NCBI GenBank assembly: GCA_038380795.1
Contig: CM076259.1
Coordinates: 79,581,224-79,645,223, forward strand
Direction: 5' to 3'
Origin: Pyrocephalus nanus
Taxonomy: Eukaryota; Chordata; Aves; Passeriformes; Tyrannidae
Length of the DNA stretch: 64,000 bases
The position numbers and the translations under genes were made by a program. This document shows, in pieces, positions 12,801 to 26,035 of the stretch. Numbering within the stretch: position 1 is the stretch's first letter; every line of letters begins with the position of its first letter. The notes beneath the pieces were generated by a model. That model was not told the DNA's origin and did not search any database. It worked only from the letters and a program-made list of their open reading frames with translations.

Positions 12801-15800
12801 AGCTCTTATTCACCTGCATATTTATGCATGCAGTTCAGCAACTATTAGTAGCATTCCACTCAGTCCCAACTGGTCTCCATATCCCTCATCCACTTATTTT
12901 AATTTTTCCTATTAACTCCCATCTTTTCTAAATTGACTTGTTTTTATGTGATGTTATCAAAAACTCTTTTCCAAAATAATTTGACAAGATACTTAATAAA
13001 GTGGCTCATCTTTTCATAATTAATTTTTATGAGTTGACTACTAAATTATGATTTTCAAAATTATCAATACAATTTATTTTTCTTAAGAAGCCTGGAGTTT
13101 CTCAAACTTCCCTTTTTCTCTAATTCTTCATTGGCAATACCCTTGATCAACAAGATCAAAACTCACCCTTATTCTCTGGATTGTCTTTTACTGAATCTCT
13201 TCACTTACACTGTTGACACATTTGAAGATAGGTCTTTGAAATAACTCTTTCCAGAGAGGCAAAGATTGCCAGTGAAATTTGAACAGGATCACCATGGGCA
13301 AGGCAAAAGAAACAAAAAATGTCAAAACCAGAACTTTGCTTTCAACCAGCTCCTCTTCCCCTGACTTCTTCAAAATCAAGATAAAGATCACTTTAAGTGA
13401 GGTGTACAAAATGACAAACACCAGATAGTTCTCCTAATAGTTTCCTTTGGGGAAAGCCTCTTATGTGAAAGAAGTGACTCATTAGTTTCTGTGCTTTCCA
13501 AACGAAAAAAATGCCTTCACTGCACTTTCCTCAAGCACTGCTCTACTTGCCTTCTGTAACATTGAATTCATGTTGGCAACAACTGTTTTGTGCTTCAGGA
13601 TGGGATTACCCTGGGAGACCCCTACTCTCTCTGAAAACAGGTATCAGGTACCATGGAGAAAACAGACAGGCATAAGTAGACTAATTTCTATAAACCACAG
13701 GAGAATAGCATGTTTCCAGGAAGTTTTAAAATAAGCTAACAAAACCAAGAAATTAAAAGTAGAATAAGTCCTACTGTTTTTAAACAACTGGCTCATCCCT
13801 GAAGCTGGAGATTTGCTCAAGTCACAGCGCTTGCACCTGGGCAAGCTATCGGATACTGGGTTTCTTAAGACAGTCCAGAGGGAGTAAACAACTCATATGT
13901 TTAGCATCCCACAGTCAGAAGTAACACAGTGGAGGCAAAAGGTACTGCAAGGACCAGGGAAACTGAATTTGCAAGTAGAGCCAGTCCTTGCTGAAGCCAA
14001 TGAAACGGAGTCCACATTTAGGAGAACTGTGTACTAATCAATAAAGTGAACAGGAAAAAGAGCAACCAGTGTGTAAAGAAACTAGATACACCTCTTAGAA
14101 ATATAAGATGTCATCTTAAAAGTTAATTTCAAGGAAAAAAAATTAGAGAAAATCCTTTTCTTTGCTCTTACACACTGTTTTTAAGTGTCCCATATTTTGT
14201 TTTTTAGAGTCTACAATAAAAAGTTATTATAGCCATGCAGTGCTCTCAATATCATCAGCAGCTCTGCAGATGTACTTAGATGAATATTCAAAGACTGAAA
14301 TGCACCTGTCAAAGGAGAAGTCAGTGGGAATGCAGATATTTCTCTCTTCAGTTTTTCCTCAAAAGACACTACTTTCAGTTAAGAAATTCTACTGTGGCCC
14401 TCCATGCTTTGCCAGAGGTGTGCATCAGTAAACACTACTGTGGAATTACTGTACCTACACCAATGGTCAACTAAGCTAATCCTCAACCCAACCTACAGCT
14501 ACTAACTCTAATACGAAGACACCCAAGTCCTTCTTAGCACAGCAATCTGGGGACAACCTATGTGCCAGGAGCCATGGCTGCCCACAACCAGACTCCCTGT
14601 CCAGAGATTTTGTCAGATTCCCATGGAGTCCTTCCCACATGAACAAAGTGCTTCCCAGGCTATTCCTGTGGTAGAACTGACTCACTGCGCCCTTGCCTAA
14701 GTACTCAGGACTTAGCCACCAAGTAACCTTCACTCCTATCTGCTCCTCATAAGTTTTCCCTTTGAACCTTTGTCACAGACTTTATTTCTCTGTGCTCTGA
14801 AGAAACTTCTTTTCATCACTTTCATGCCCTGAATAGAGAACACCAAATCGGCTTCCTCATGTGTTTTTAGCAGTGCTTGCACTGAGTTTCTACTTCAGAT
14901 GTGAGAACAGGATGCCTTGACAAAACAGCTCCACATCCCAAGCCTAAGTGTGGAGTCTGCCACCATAACTGTTTTGATTAAAATAGAAAGCATTACTGAA
15001 TGCAGACAAAAAAGGCCATGAAGTACAGACTGCTTACCTCAGAAGGATTTTGCAAATGGGTCATCATTTACAGTACATTACATCATTAGAGTACATCATT
15101 TACATTTACAGTACAGATTCTAAAACCAATGCTCTAGCTGCAATATCAGTGGGCTTCTCAACATTTTTTAAAGAAAGCTTTCTTCCAAAAGGCTCACAGG
15201 AAGGTAAATTCTCAACATGTACTAACATGTTTAGAATCCTCATTGAAAGAATTTATAAGCATACAAAATAATAAAAAGTAGCACAGATGCAGTGCAATTT
15301 AATGTTATAATTACAGCTTAAATTTATTTTCAAATGAAAATTAAGCATTTTACTAGCAACTGTTTCCTAAAAAAAACCCTTTCATTTCATGAATACAAAC
15401 CTTAGATTTTTCACTTGGGATTTTGTCAATTTGCTTAGAACACCTAGAAAGTTTCACCCTGTCCACTGTGCCTTTTTATATTCCACTGTGATTTCTGCAG
15501 TGTTTTGCATGAACTCTCCAAGCAGACTTTTCAATTAAGATATAACTGGAAGAAACTTTTGAAGAAATTCATGAAAACAGTAGCTTTACTCATCAATAAT
15601 GCTAGTGAGAGTAACCTGTTGTCATAAACATGAGAAAACAGAAGTCTTCCAAGTTCCCAACATATTTGTACATCATATAACTTGACCTATTATAATAAAA
15701 AATCTACTTCATCTACTTGCCTTATATTGAAGTATATCTGGGAAATTCCTTCCTCAAGTTAATAACTGCATCTGTGAGTAGTGGGATACTGGCTCAAGAT

Positions 15801-17131
15801 AATATTTTACTGTTTCATCTGACCTTTCTATTTTCTTTCGTGATGTGTACTTTCTATCATTACTGCTTTCAGAGATCTTGGAGGAAAGCTCAGGACACTT
15901 TTGTTTACAACCAAACAAGTGAATTAATAATTTATATGTATTTAGTTCTTTTAGAAATGCCTACTGATTTTGTCCAAATATAAAGCACTATTATGCATTA
16001 ACATGTTAATAATTATCTTGATTTCCATATATGAGTGCTATAGAGAAATAGAACTCTTAAATTACCATCCTAAAATGTATTTGTCATCTTGAAATGAAAA
16101 CCCAGTTAGCAACAAATGAATTGAGGTTACTGAAACAGACTATGTATAGTGCTATTAGGTGACGGCTAGAAACACAGTTGTGAAAATGCCAGACAAACCT
16201 CTTTTGACCCATATCATACTCCCAGGTTGAGGAAATGAAGTCCATGCTCAACTCTTATCACACTCCTTGGAATCTGCCAGTGTCACAAGGGTAATCATTC
16301 AGCTGTGCTGCAGTGTCAGCGCCCTGTCAACTGGGCTGACACCACTGAACGGAGCCCTTGTCTGTCCAGGGATGATATCTAAAATATGCTCAGCAAAGCA
16401 CAAATGAAGGGCTAATAATCTCTGCCCTAGAGAGCACACCCTCTGGCAGTTTGATGCTGCACTGAAATTCATAAGCACAGCTCTTCAGTCCATGACAAAC
16501 CCTGAAATAACCATAAAACTTTGCATTGTCTCTATCCTCTCTGCTCATGAAATTGAGCAAGATACTTTACTTTAAAAGCAAAGCTACAGATAAAAGGTAG
16601 CAGGGTGGGAGGAATGCAAGTAAACAAGTTTGCGTTTAAATTTTTTTTTTTTTTTTAAGATGCTGAAAAGCCCTTCAGCTCTGAGTTTTGTTTCTCCACC
16701 CAATTCATCCCACCCAGGATCTATGAGGTTGGCAGTATGCTACATAATTTCTCTCTGTAATTTCTTACCCTAGTCCTGCAGGCTTGCAAATAGCAAATTT
16801 ACTACACCAGAGAAAATATCATTCTTATCAAATTTTGAAAAATATTTCCATATATATTTTAATAAAGTGATTTATTTTTGCTTAGTCTGTAATTTTTCTT
16901 ATGATGTTTGAATCAAGCCATTACCTAGGAAATCAAGGAAATTACAGAGACAAATTTCTAATGTTCTAAGGAACACATTTTTATTGCAACATTTGAGTGT
17001 TTTATTATAAAGAACTGTGATTGCCTCCAAAAAACCTGTTGCAAGGGAACATGTTGGTATAGTTTTTAAAATGGTACATATAAATTCATTCTCTAAGCAT
17101 CCCTGCTGGTTGCTCTCTTCCGGTCCTCTCT

Positions 17132-17437
17132 TTGTTCAGGAGGTTCATTGAATCACAGCTTTTCTGCCTTCCTGAGTTTCTCCCACTCGTTATCAGGAAT
17201 GAATCACATCTCTGTAGCATCTCCTCTCCCAGCCAGAGTCTCCAAACAGAAGAGCCAGCCCACAGATCAGCTCCTGATGTCAGTCATGTGAGCGATTCTC
17301 CCTCCCCTGTAGGTGTGGGCGTTCAGCTGAGGGGTTTGCACAGCTCAGCACTGGCTGGGTGGGTACAGGTGGGCACTAGGGCTGCATGGTATCAGTGCTG
17401 CCAGGGGAGCCCAGTGCCTGGCAGCAGGAACTCATAA
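17132..17437 (+). other. GC-richer open frame of unknown status
   Basis: A 101-codon frame sits in a patch of visibly higher GC than its surroundings. A good polypyrimidine tract (CTCTCTTTGTTCAG) ends at 17140. After that the frame reads Arg-Phe-Ile-Glu... and continues through a Ser/Pro-rich middle ('ISSPSQSLQTEEP'). There is no strong donor downstream, only a weak CCT/GTAGGT near 17310, no polyadenylation signal close by and no domain I recognise. It could be a coding exon, an untranslated exon, an old repeat or chance in GC-rich DNA. I would not annotate it as a gene without transcript support. Confidence 0.15.
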
Positions 17438-19468
17438 ACTGACAAGGTCTATCTTCCACAGTACCCACTGAAAAGTCTGTTTCTCTCCCATTCTGCCACT
17501 CGTCAGTTGTGAAATGACCCCACTCATTCCCTAACCTCCAGGAGTATGGCTCTAAGTTGAAGTTTCTAACCCAGTCTGTATTGGCACCACCCAGAAACAG
17601 CTGCAGTTTACACTGTATTCACTTAGCTCTTGTGGTATGCTTTAACCCCATTCCTGCAAGTGATTTGGATTATTGACTGATAAATGGTTCAAAAATAGCT
17701 GATCTATCTTTTTTTTTTTTCTTTTTCTTTTTTTCTTTTCCCCCAAACTCATGTAAAAGTAGTTGACAACCTGGGGTTCAGATTGTCCTGTATTTCAAAA
17801 GAGAAATAGATGTTCTACTCATATAGAAATTACTGACTATTGTAGTCTTGAAGTCCTGGAGCTGAGTCAAGCTTTTCCACCAAAGATAAAATAAATACAT
17901 TCACACTAACATCTTCTTTTGACAGTTTTTGTTATTTTTACTTTGTGCATACGTTTTTTTTTAAAAGAGGCTTTATTGCCCAGAACATTCTTTCCAGAGC
18001 CCATTCTTTGTTATAATATCACATCAGATAAAGTAACAGAAAGAACAGTGGGACAGGAGAGCAAAAGGAGAGGAGGAGAGAGCAAGTGGGGGAAAAAACT
18101 GAGGCTCATGAATGCAGCAAAGGCTTCATGTTCAAATCATGGCGATACTGATGGATAAATTTTCCCTGAGGAGAGAGGCAGGCATGAGAGTTGTTCACAG
18201 ACCAGTGCTTGGAAAGAAATTTTTGTAACAACTGGCTTTGGGGTTTTAAGTGCCTTATGAATATGTCATTTGGGAATACCATTTTCTTCTTCTTTTTATG
18301 AATTCAAGAATTATTCAGAAATCCTCCAAATTCAGTGTTCATCTCTCTTGACCAGAAGACCAGACTGTATCCCAATGTTAAATATCCATAACCAGGCGAC
18401 CTGGCTATCCTCGCTGAGATATTCACATCCTTAAAGTTAAAAACCTGATTTCAGAGGACTGACCACTAGAACTTTATGACATACCTAGTTAATACAAGCA
18501 TCACCACGTTATATAACAGTATACATTATTCAGATTGCAGTCTTGAAAACTGTGTCAAGATTCATAATGCATCCCAACGCCCTGAAGTTACTGGATTAAG
18601 GCAAAAAAAATAGAGCGGGACAGCAGATATAATCTGAAAAAAGGTTTAATACCTTTGACAGAAGGAAAAAAATTGTGACAAGTGAACAAAGGAACAACAA
18701 TAAAGGATTCAGAGGAATAAGAAATAAAATTTATCTTATTTTGGACTAATTTATCTCTGTTTTGGGGGTAAGAGGAGAAGTGGGAGAAGACTTTAGATGG
18801 GAAGTAAAGCAATGGAAGCAAGTGGACTCAGAGAATGAACAACCTTTGCTGCTACCCCTTTCATCATTCCCCAGAGTCACATTTGGACACTGAGAAATCT
18901 CCTATTTTTTGAATACTGTTCCAATAAGACTTGACAGAGGGGTGGATTTACAACCATGCTCATAACCTCTGGCCAAGTCTGGAGCAAGTCCTGGGACATA
19001 CCTGTTTTGTACTGCTCCCTATTTCTCTCCTCTCTGACAGTCTCATTTTGACATGTAAGGCCATCTTTTTCTCAAGGCAACACTTCTGTGAACTTGTGAC
19101 AAATGAGGTATCTCAATAATAGTCTCAACAGCCCAATCCTGCTACAGGTTCACCACATCACAGAGCAGCTGATGAGACCATGTGTTCTGCCTACGTCTTT
19201 CCAGCACCTGAGATAAGAATGGCTTTTTCTATTTTTGCTGCTTTTTTCTAGTACATTTTGTCTTAAGTAAAAAAACTTTAAAGCAGCAGCCCATCTAAAG
19301 TAACTTTTTCCCCTCCATCCTTTCCCCAGTATCTAAGAGAATGGTCATTAGTTCTAAATATAGTAAAAGGCACTCAAGCAGGACTTTCCCCATTAAAAGA
19401 ACAAACAAAACCCCCAAATAAAAACCAAAACCAGAACAACAACAAAAAAACCCCACACACTTTCTAGG

Positions 19469-19490
19469 AAAAAAAAAAAAAAAAAAAAAA
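19469..19490. repeat. poly(A) run, 22 bases
   Basis: An uninterrupted A run inside an A/C-rich stretch. No retroposon body is recognised. Confidence 0.9.
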
Positions 19491-20965
19491 GGAAATGTAA
19501 GAAGCAAAACAAAACCACAAATATAGAAGTCTCAGTTCCTGTAGTTCCTGTTTGATGTCCCATTTCTTGCCTTTACCTGTTCCCCTCTCTCTGACACGTA
19601 ACATGAACAAAATAGCCCACAGTACCCATTGGCAGCTACATCAGCATGTAACAGGAACAAGTCTATAGCGCAAAGAGGCTGGTTCTAGGGACCTGACATC
19701 CACTAAAAAGCTGATATTGGTGCACTCCTTGTTACTCAAAACTGCAAATGATCTCTGAGTTCATTACCTACAGTGAGAGAGACACATTAAACACCTTTAA
19801 TTCTCTAGATCTATTTATAGAAACACAACATAACTCTCCTTTTTCTTCTGTGTAAGAAAGTGTTACACTGATATTAGTAACATCAGACAAACATTATATG
19901 GATTTCAGAATTACTTGTTCTACCAAGTAAAATTGCCAAGGTAGTGAAGTAATAATTACGGCACTATATAAGATTTGCCATCATTACAGAGAATTCAGAG
20001 AAGACACTCTGATGCTAAGCCTGTTCAGATTAGCAAAAGCTCACACATGAACTGCTTTGTTGAGGTGGGGGTTGGCATCTCAGTGCAGCTTTTTGATTGA
20101 GATATTTTTTACTACACCTTTTTCTAGGATCAGTATGTCTTTTGGGTACATACCTTTTGTTCAGTTCTCCTTAGGTGCATTCCAAAATATTCACACATTT
20201 AGGAAAACATTGTGTTCTTTAATATATATAGCAAATAACTGAAGAGGAACTCTAACTAAGCTGTGTTGATGAGCACTTTGTAACTGGCAAAACCAGCTAT
20301 TGTAACCAGCATGCCTTTCCAAACGTTCCATACCCTGCTTGTTTTGGTTGAACAGTGTTGAAGATTCAGGTTTCTAAATCAATTTTAACATTCAGAGAAA
20401 AGGGCAAAAGTTAAAACAAATCTTTAATTTTCAAAAAATATACAGGAGAAGAAAGAAAGTGGCAGTTGGGTTAAACAAAATGTTTGTGACCAATCCTTAC
20501 ATGGGTGGAGCTCTTGGAAACCACCTGTCTCCAAGCTTGCTATAACTAGCATGGAATTGTTCTTACTGAAAGAAGTTAGGTTTTCTACAAGCTTTCATGG
20601 TTTTTTTGCTTAAAATTCAAGAAGGAAATAAACCAAAACTGTCTCTAGAGGGAGATCTGGTTTTATGCTCTTTCAGTTTGCACTACGCATTTGTGACCAA
20701 CAGACAGGGATAATCCAAGGATCAACCTAAATTGCTTACATAAAATTAGCACTGGAAATCCTTAGATCAGAATATGCTAAAATTGCAAAAAGCAAATGTT
20801 TGAAAGTGAGAGTATTCAAAAAGGAAACCTATTTATGAAATTGTAATTCAGTTGAAGAAAATGTGCAATGAAATAAATAAATTAAATCATTTTTTTCTGT
20901 TCAAAAATGTATCGATCTTTAATTACTCTTTACTCGCACACATGCAAGAAGCTGCTTACTATCAT

Positions 20966-20974
<9 letters not shown>

Positions 20975-20999
<25 letters not shown>
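20975..20999. repeat. poly(A) run, 25 bases
   Basis: An uninterrupted A run just upstream of the first recognisable ERV sequence. Whether it marks the left junction of the ERV fragment cannot be told from one copy. Confidence 0.9.
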
Positions 21000-21189
21000 G
21001 GAGGAAAAAATGCATCCTGTGCTGCTCCCGCATAGGGCCATCGTGAGAACTGGAAGAGGAAGATCGGCAGATGCTGCTTGGGGAGAAGGAAGAGGTTGAA
21101 CTCATAAGGTAGCAACTACCCAATGTGGGAGCTGTGAGATACGTGAAAGGATTGCAACATTATCCAAGTCAGCACATGTTCACCTAGCT

Positions 21190-23445
21190 GTTTTGATGTT
21201 GGGATAATGGGGACAGTAATCTGGAATTAAAGGTTAAGGAAGCCAGTCAAGTTAATGCATTTTTCTCAATCTCTTTGGCAGCAGAGTGCAGGACAAAGTT
21301 TGCTTTCACTTGGAGCAGTGTCCAGCAAACCTAGAATCAACTGTTCCAAGGGTGGAAACCCAGCCCTATCATCTGCCATAAACTGATCCAGACTGCACTG
21401 GAATAGGGTGAAGCTCTGGAACACCTGAAACACATTGATGTCATTATTGTGTAGGACAACATATCAAAAGATTTTTAGAAGGGGAAGATGATAGTCCAAA
21501 TCCTTCTGAAAGCCAGTTTGGCCATAAAACAAACTAAAGTCAATGGATCTGCATAGGAGATCCAGTTTTTACGAATAAAATGACAAGATGGAAGCAATTA
21601 ACAAGATAAGAGTAATGTCTCCACGAACAGGCACAGAGAAAACACAAGTTTTCTTAGGTATTCTGGGTTTTTGGAGAATGTGCTGAAGGGGCCCCACTGT
21701 ATAATGAATTACTATGAAATGAAAAACAATATGCCCTATTCATTGATGGGTCATGTCATATTGTAGAAAACCATCAAAGGTGGAAAGCTGTCGTGTGGAG
21801 TCCCACATGATAAGTTATAGAAACTACTGAAGGACAAGATGAATTGAGTAAATTTGTAAACGGGAAAGCTATCCAGCAGGTTTTAGATATGGCTGAGTGA
21901 GAAAAATGGCCAACACTTTATCTCTATATTGATTCATGGATGATGGCAAATGCCCTGTGGGTGTGGCTACAGGAAGCAGAGTAACTGACTGCACAGAGGT
22001 AAACTCATCTGGGCTGCTGAATGATGGCAAGATATTGCTGCTGGTTATAAAATTAACATATAGGTGCTCACATACCTACTGAAAAATATAAAAACAAATC
22101 AGCAAGTGGACCAGGCTGCTAAGATTGAAGTGGCTCAGGAAACTCTGGGCTGGCAACAGAAGGGGTGGATTATTTAGAGCCCAGTGGGCTCATTACACCT
22201 CAGGCCGCCAAGGAAGAGTTACACATATAGATGGGCTCATGACTGAGGGGGGTGGGCTGAACCATGGACACTGTTGCACAGGTTATTCCTCAATGTAAAA
22301 CATGAGCTGCAATCAAGCAGGTGAAGCAATTAAAGCCTCTCTGGTGTGGAGGATGATGGCTGAAATATGGGAGGGTCTGGCAGATTGAATATATCACACT
22401 TCCTCAAGCCCTTCAAGGCAAGCACCGTGTGCTTATAATAATGGAAGAAATCACCAGATAGCTGGAAACGCAACCCATGCTCCCCCCTCCCCTTCCCCCC
22501 CCCAACACTACCTCGGGCCTTGAAAAACATTTTATAGTGACATGGCACCCCAGGTAGAATTGATTCAGAAAATGGGACTCATTTTCAAAATAATCTCACA
22601 GACACCATGGTTCAAAGATCATGGCATTGAATGGGTATAACACATCCCCTATCATGTACCAGCCTCCAGGAAAATCAAATGATACAATGGGCTTTAAAGA
22701 CTACACTGAGAAAAGGGTGATGGGACCTTCAAACGCCAGGATACACATTAAGCAAAAGCCACCTGGTTAGATCCCCCCAGTTAGATCCCATCTAAGGGAT
22801 CTGCCAAACTCAGCTGGCTCGCCCTGCCCAGTCAAAATTTTATGTACTATGGAAGGGGATAAAGTTATTGTAGTGCACATAAAAAATTATGCTGGTGAAG
22901 ACAGTCCAGGTTATTCCTGCTATAGGCAGTGGCAAATACATTTGTGAAACTGATTTTGCTCAGGGGTCTGGATGCACTTGGTAGGTAATGAGGAAGGATG
23001 GGCAATTCTGATGTGTACCTCAAGGGGATTTGATTTTGGGTAAGAATAGCCAGTGATTTGAACTATATGATGTTAATTGCTGTATAATACTGTATGTCAT
23101 CACTACTACAGTTGTTATATGCCCTATCAATTACATGATAGGAAGAGTTGCCCAGCTTAATGAAGAATTAATTTTGATGAACTGGGGCAAAGTGCAGCAA
23201 TGATAGAACCAGAACTGGCTTCATCATGTAACAATCCAACACCACAAACCATTTTCTACCCTGAAGGACTACTATGATGGATGGAGCCAAAAGTCATGGA
23301 CTAAATTATTTCATTGGATATTTTAGAGGAATGGCTCACAGACTAAGGGAATTACATCTGTGTGTATATAAAAAAGACAGTAAAGAATATACTGGTAATG
23401 TTGGGAGCTGGCCACTATGGAAATGGTACAGAATGAGGTGGGTAT
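21190..23445 (+). pseudogene. decayed ERV pol (RT end, RNase H, integrase)
   Basis: This is the internal part of an endogenous retrovirus on the plus strand, heavily broken. About 21270-21640 resembles the C-terminal part of a reverse transcriptase. RNase H follows: the core 'LFIDGS' reads at 21736-21753, and a second aspartate context 'IDSWM' near 21929. Integrase-like sequence runs from about 22090 to 23050. Near 22677 the position expected for the third catalytic acidic residue reads as lysine and is closely followed by a stop codon. A C-rich insertion at 22481-22503 and many other stops and frameshifts interrupt the frame. No gag, no first half of RT, no env and no 5' LTR are visible. The arrangement, with the LTR starting directly after an integrase end, fits an ERVL-type (class III) element; that assignment is inference. 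It cannot encode functional enzymes. The left boundary is approximate. Confidence 0.8.
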
Positions 23446-23790
23446 TGTCCTGATTTCAGCTGCAATAGAATTAACTTTTTCCGAGTAGTTGGTGATGTGT
23501 TTTGAATGTAAGATGAGAATAATGTTGGTAACACACTGATGTTCTAGTTGTTGCTAAGATGTGTTTACACGAAGTCGACGCCTTTTCTGCCTCTCACCCC
23601 ATCTCACCAGCAAGCAGGTTGGGGATACACAACAAACAAACATTTCTCTTCTTTTAAACTGTCATTATCTAAGCCCAAGAACTTTTACCTTGATTTCCCC
23701 CCCCCCCCCTACAATTTTCTCACTCATCCCACTGGGGTGATGAGTGAGAGAGCAGCTGTGTGGTGTTTAGTTACCTGATGGCTAAAAACA
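23446..23790 (+). mobile_element. 3' LTR of the ERV, internally deleted
   Basis: The LTR begins TGTCCTGATTTCAGCTG directly after the pol remnant and a purine-rich stretch (GAATGAGGTGGG). It ends near ...GGCTAAAAACA. It matches the solo LTR at 54404-54955 at both ends: the 'GATGTTCTAGTTGTTG' 5' block and the 'TTTTCTCACTCATCCCACTG...GAGTGAGAGAGCAGCTGTGTGG' 3' block. It lacks about 200-250 bases from the middle, joining after 'GGGGATACACAA'. The missing part is where the other copy has its TATA-like region. A C13 run lies at 23697-23709. Confidence 0.8.
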
Positions 23791-24204
23791 TGGCACCATT
23801 TCAGATCTAAGATGACTCACATTCAGCTATGGATCCTCAAAGACCTGCCAGAGTACATAAAATTTGAAATCCCTCAAAACTGCATGACTTCTATTTCCCT
23901 TTGACATACTTCCTTAGAGGTTTAAAAAAAAAAAAAATCACTAAACAAACAAAAGATATTCTGAGGCAAACACTAAGCATCGATTGTTTCACTTCTATGT
24001 TCAAACATGGCAAAATCATAAACTACTAAAAATAACATTTCCAATGCAAAAATACAGCAAAACAAAGCAAATAAAACAATCCTTACTTGGTTTCTTAAAA
24101 AAATATAGAACTCATAATTTAGATTGTACAAGGCATTCTAACTTATTTAAAAACAATAAAGTGGAAGTATGCCTTGCGATGCTCTGCCTACAAGAAAGAT
24201 GAAG
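23791..24204. other. unique sequence between ERV and CR1
   Basis: AT-rich, with a poly(A)-like run near 23925. I recognise nothing coding or mobile here. Confidence 0.55.
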
Positions 24205-24500
24205 AGAGACAATTTACAAGAGCATGTAGTGACACGACAAGGGGAAATGGATTTAAACTGATAGAGTGGAGATTTAGATCAGCTGTTAGGAAGACATTCT
24301 TTACTATGAGGGTGGGGAAGCACTCAAACAGGTTGCTCAGAGAAGTTGTGGAAGCCCCATCCCTGGAACTGTTCAAGACTAGGTTAGATGGAGTTCAAGC
24401 AACTGGGTCTAGTGAAAGGTGTTCCTGTCCATGGCAGGGGAGGTGAAACTAGAAGATCTTTAATGTCCCTTCAAACTTAAGCCATTCTATGATTCTATGG
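24205..24500 (+). mobile_element. CR1 retrotransposon 3' end
   Basis: A plus-strand, 5'-truncated CR1. The conserved 'DTTRGNGFKLIEWRFR' end of ORF2 and the 'SNRLLREVVEAPSLE' block are visible. They are followed by the 3' UTR ('...CTAGTGAAAGGTGTTCCTGTCCATGG') and the ATTCTATGATTCTATGG tail. It is too short to be active. The left boundary is approximate. Confidence 0.93.
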
Positions 24501-25966
24501 TTTTCATTTATATAATCTTTTCCAAGTGCCTGACTGCCTTGTGCGCAAAGATTCCACCTGAAACACTTCTGATGCCAGTGACTACTCTTCAAGATCTTAG
24601 CAGATGTCTATGGGGCTCTGTGTGCCCCCCTATGGCCTTAGGTGAGGCTCCTTCTTCATGGAGGTACAGAAATCTCACTGCTCCGGTCCACTTCAGATTC
24701 CATTAGAAACTTACAGTGTTGTTTAAGCTTGTACTGCTTAAACATATCCTTCCACCTATGAAGGAAAAGTGACTGGCATGCACTGCTGGCTTTCCATTTC
24801 TTCTCTTCTCAAGGTGTGGTGTGCTACATGATCCATCATAACAAATGCAGGGAAGAAAATAATGAAATACTCTTTACTGTGTGTAATAAGTGGTTTATTC
24901 ATACAGTTATGGAAAACATTTTGAAACAGTTATGATTAAACACCACAGGAAGCTGCTGAGGTACATTATTTATCAATATGATCTGTACCAGAATTTGGCT
25001 CCCTCATCCTGCAAGTAATTTCAACTGTGCAGTGCCTTACCAGGCACTAATTGGTAGCTCTGTAGGTACTCTTATAGTATATTTTCCCTTGCCTTCAAAA
25101 GTCAAACAGTGAAAAGTAATGTTTCCAGGCTGATATTTTTATCTTATTTTTATTCCTTAAGGAAAGACTAGGGAATAACTGCTAAAATTTCAAACTACTT
25201 ATTTTAGATTTTACTTCATATAAAAAAACCCACAACACCAGAGTTTCATGTGAGCAAAGATGTTCATTGTTTTTTCAAGCATAGCAGAAAATTTGTTTTA
25301 GCATTTAGAGGAATATGTTTTAAATTTGATTTTACAAACATTTTAATATTGCAATAACTTTAGGCACATTATTCTGTAACATAATAGTGCTTGCCTATTA
25401 TTGCCTTGTTAAATTAGCAATGATTACTCACTCATTTCAAGTGTGATTCACAACCAACAAGTAAAACTCCCTTGCAATACAGTATCTTCTGACAACATCC
25501 ATTTACAGATCCAAATGTGCTGCTGTTTAAAGGTGACAAAAAACACTTCTATCCCGTAAATGGATAAGCTAATCATTTTGATAGCTTGAAGAAAGCAAAT
25601 TTTTGACTTCTCAAGAAGGTCACCCTGATAAATAGCCAGGGAAGAGATCCTCCATTACTATAGTAAAACCCTCTGCAGATTACTGAGGTTTCTTTTTGTC
25701 TAAGATCTAAGATCTGTTGCTTACATAAAGTCTGGGAAGCAAAGAATTTCATAATTAAGTGTTTTAGGAAGCAATTATGAGATGCTTTCCAATAACACAG
25801 CCATCCCAAGTAACTGCTTTGCCTTGGTGTTTTACTTCGTTTCCAACTGCTCAGGGTTAGTCAATTTATTACACATGAAAAGAGAACTGTTTCCCAACAA
25901 CTAGTATAAAACAACAGCTCAGTTTTCACTGCTACCTCTCATGCTTAGAAAAGGATGTAGACTTAG
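24501..25966. other. unique AT-rich stretch
   Basis: No exon, RNA gene or mobile element is recognisable. Confidence 0.6.
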
Positions 25967-26035
25967 AGTCATATAATCATAGAATCATTAAGGTTGGAAA
26001 TGCTTCTAAGACCACTGAATCCATTCAGCTGTCTA
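25967..26035 (-). mobile_element. CR1 3' tail fragment
   Basis: Begins with the inverted tail (TCATATAATCATAGAATCATT) and 'AAGGTTGGAAATGCTTCTAAGACC'. Similarity is lost within about 70 bases. A diverged, non-coding CR1 remnant on the minus strand. Confidence 0.8.

Larger units (their letters stand above)
9880..20974. other. long unique AT-rich stretch
   Basis: About 11 kb in which I find no convincing exon and no recognisable mobile element. Simple-sequence landmarks are A14 at 11863-11876, a short TA run near 11935, T16 at 16641-16656, a pyrimidine tract at 17706-17745 and A22 at 19469-19490. A GC-richer segment at 17100-17440 with an open frame is described separately. The acceptor-like site at 10416 is followed by only 19 open codons. 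Confidence 0.6.

Noticed and set aside
20975..20999. Poly(A) run as the tail of a processed pseudogene
   Set aside because: No gene-like body is recognisable upstream, and target-site duplications are not visible.
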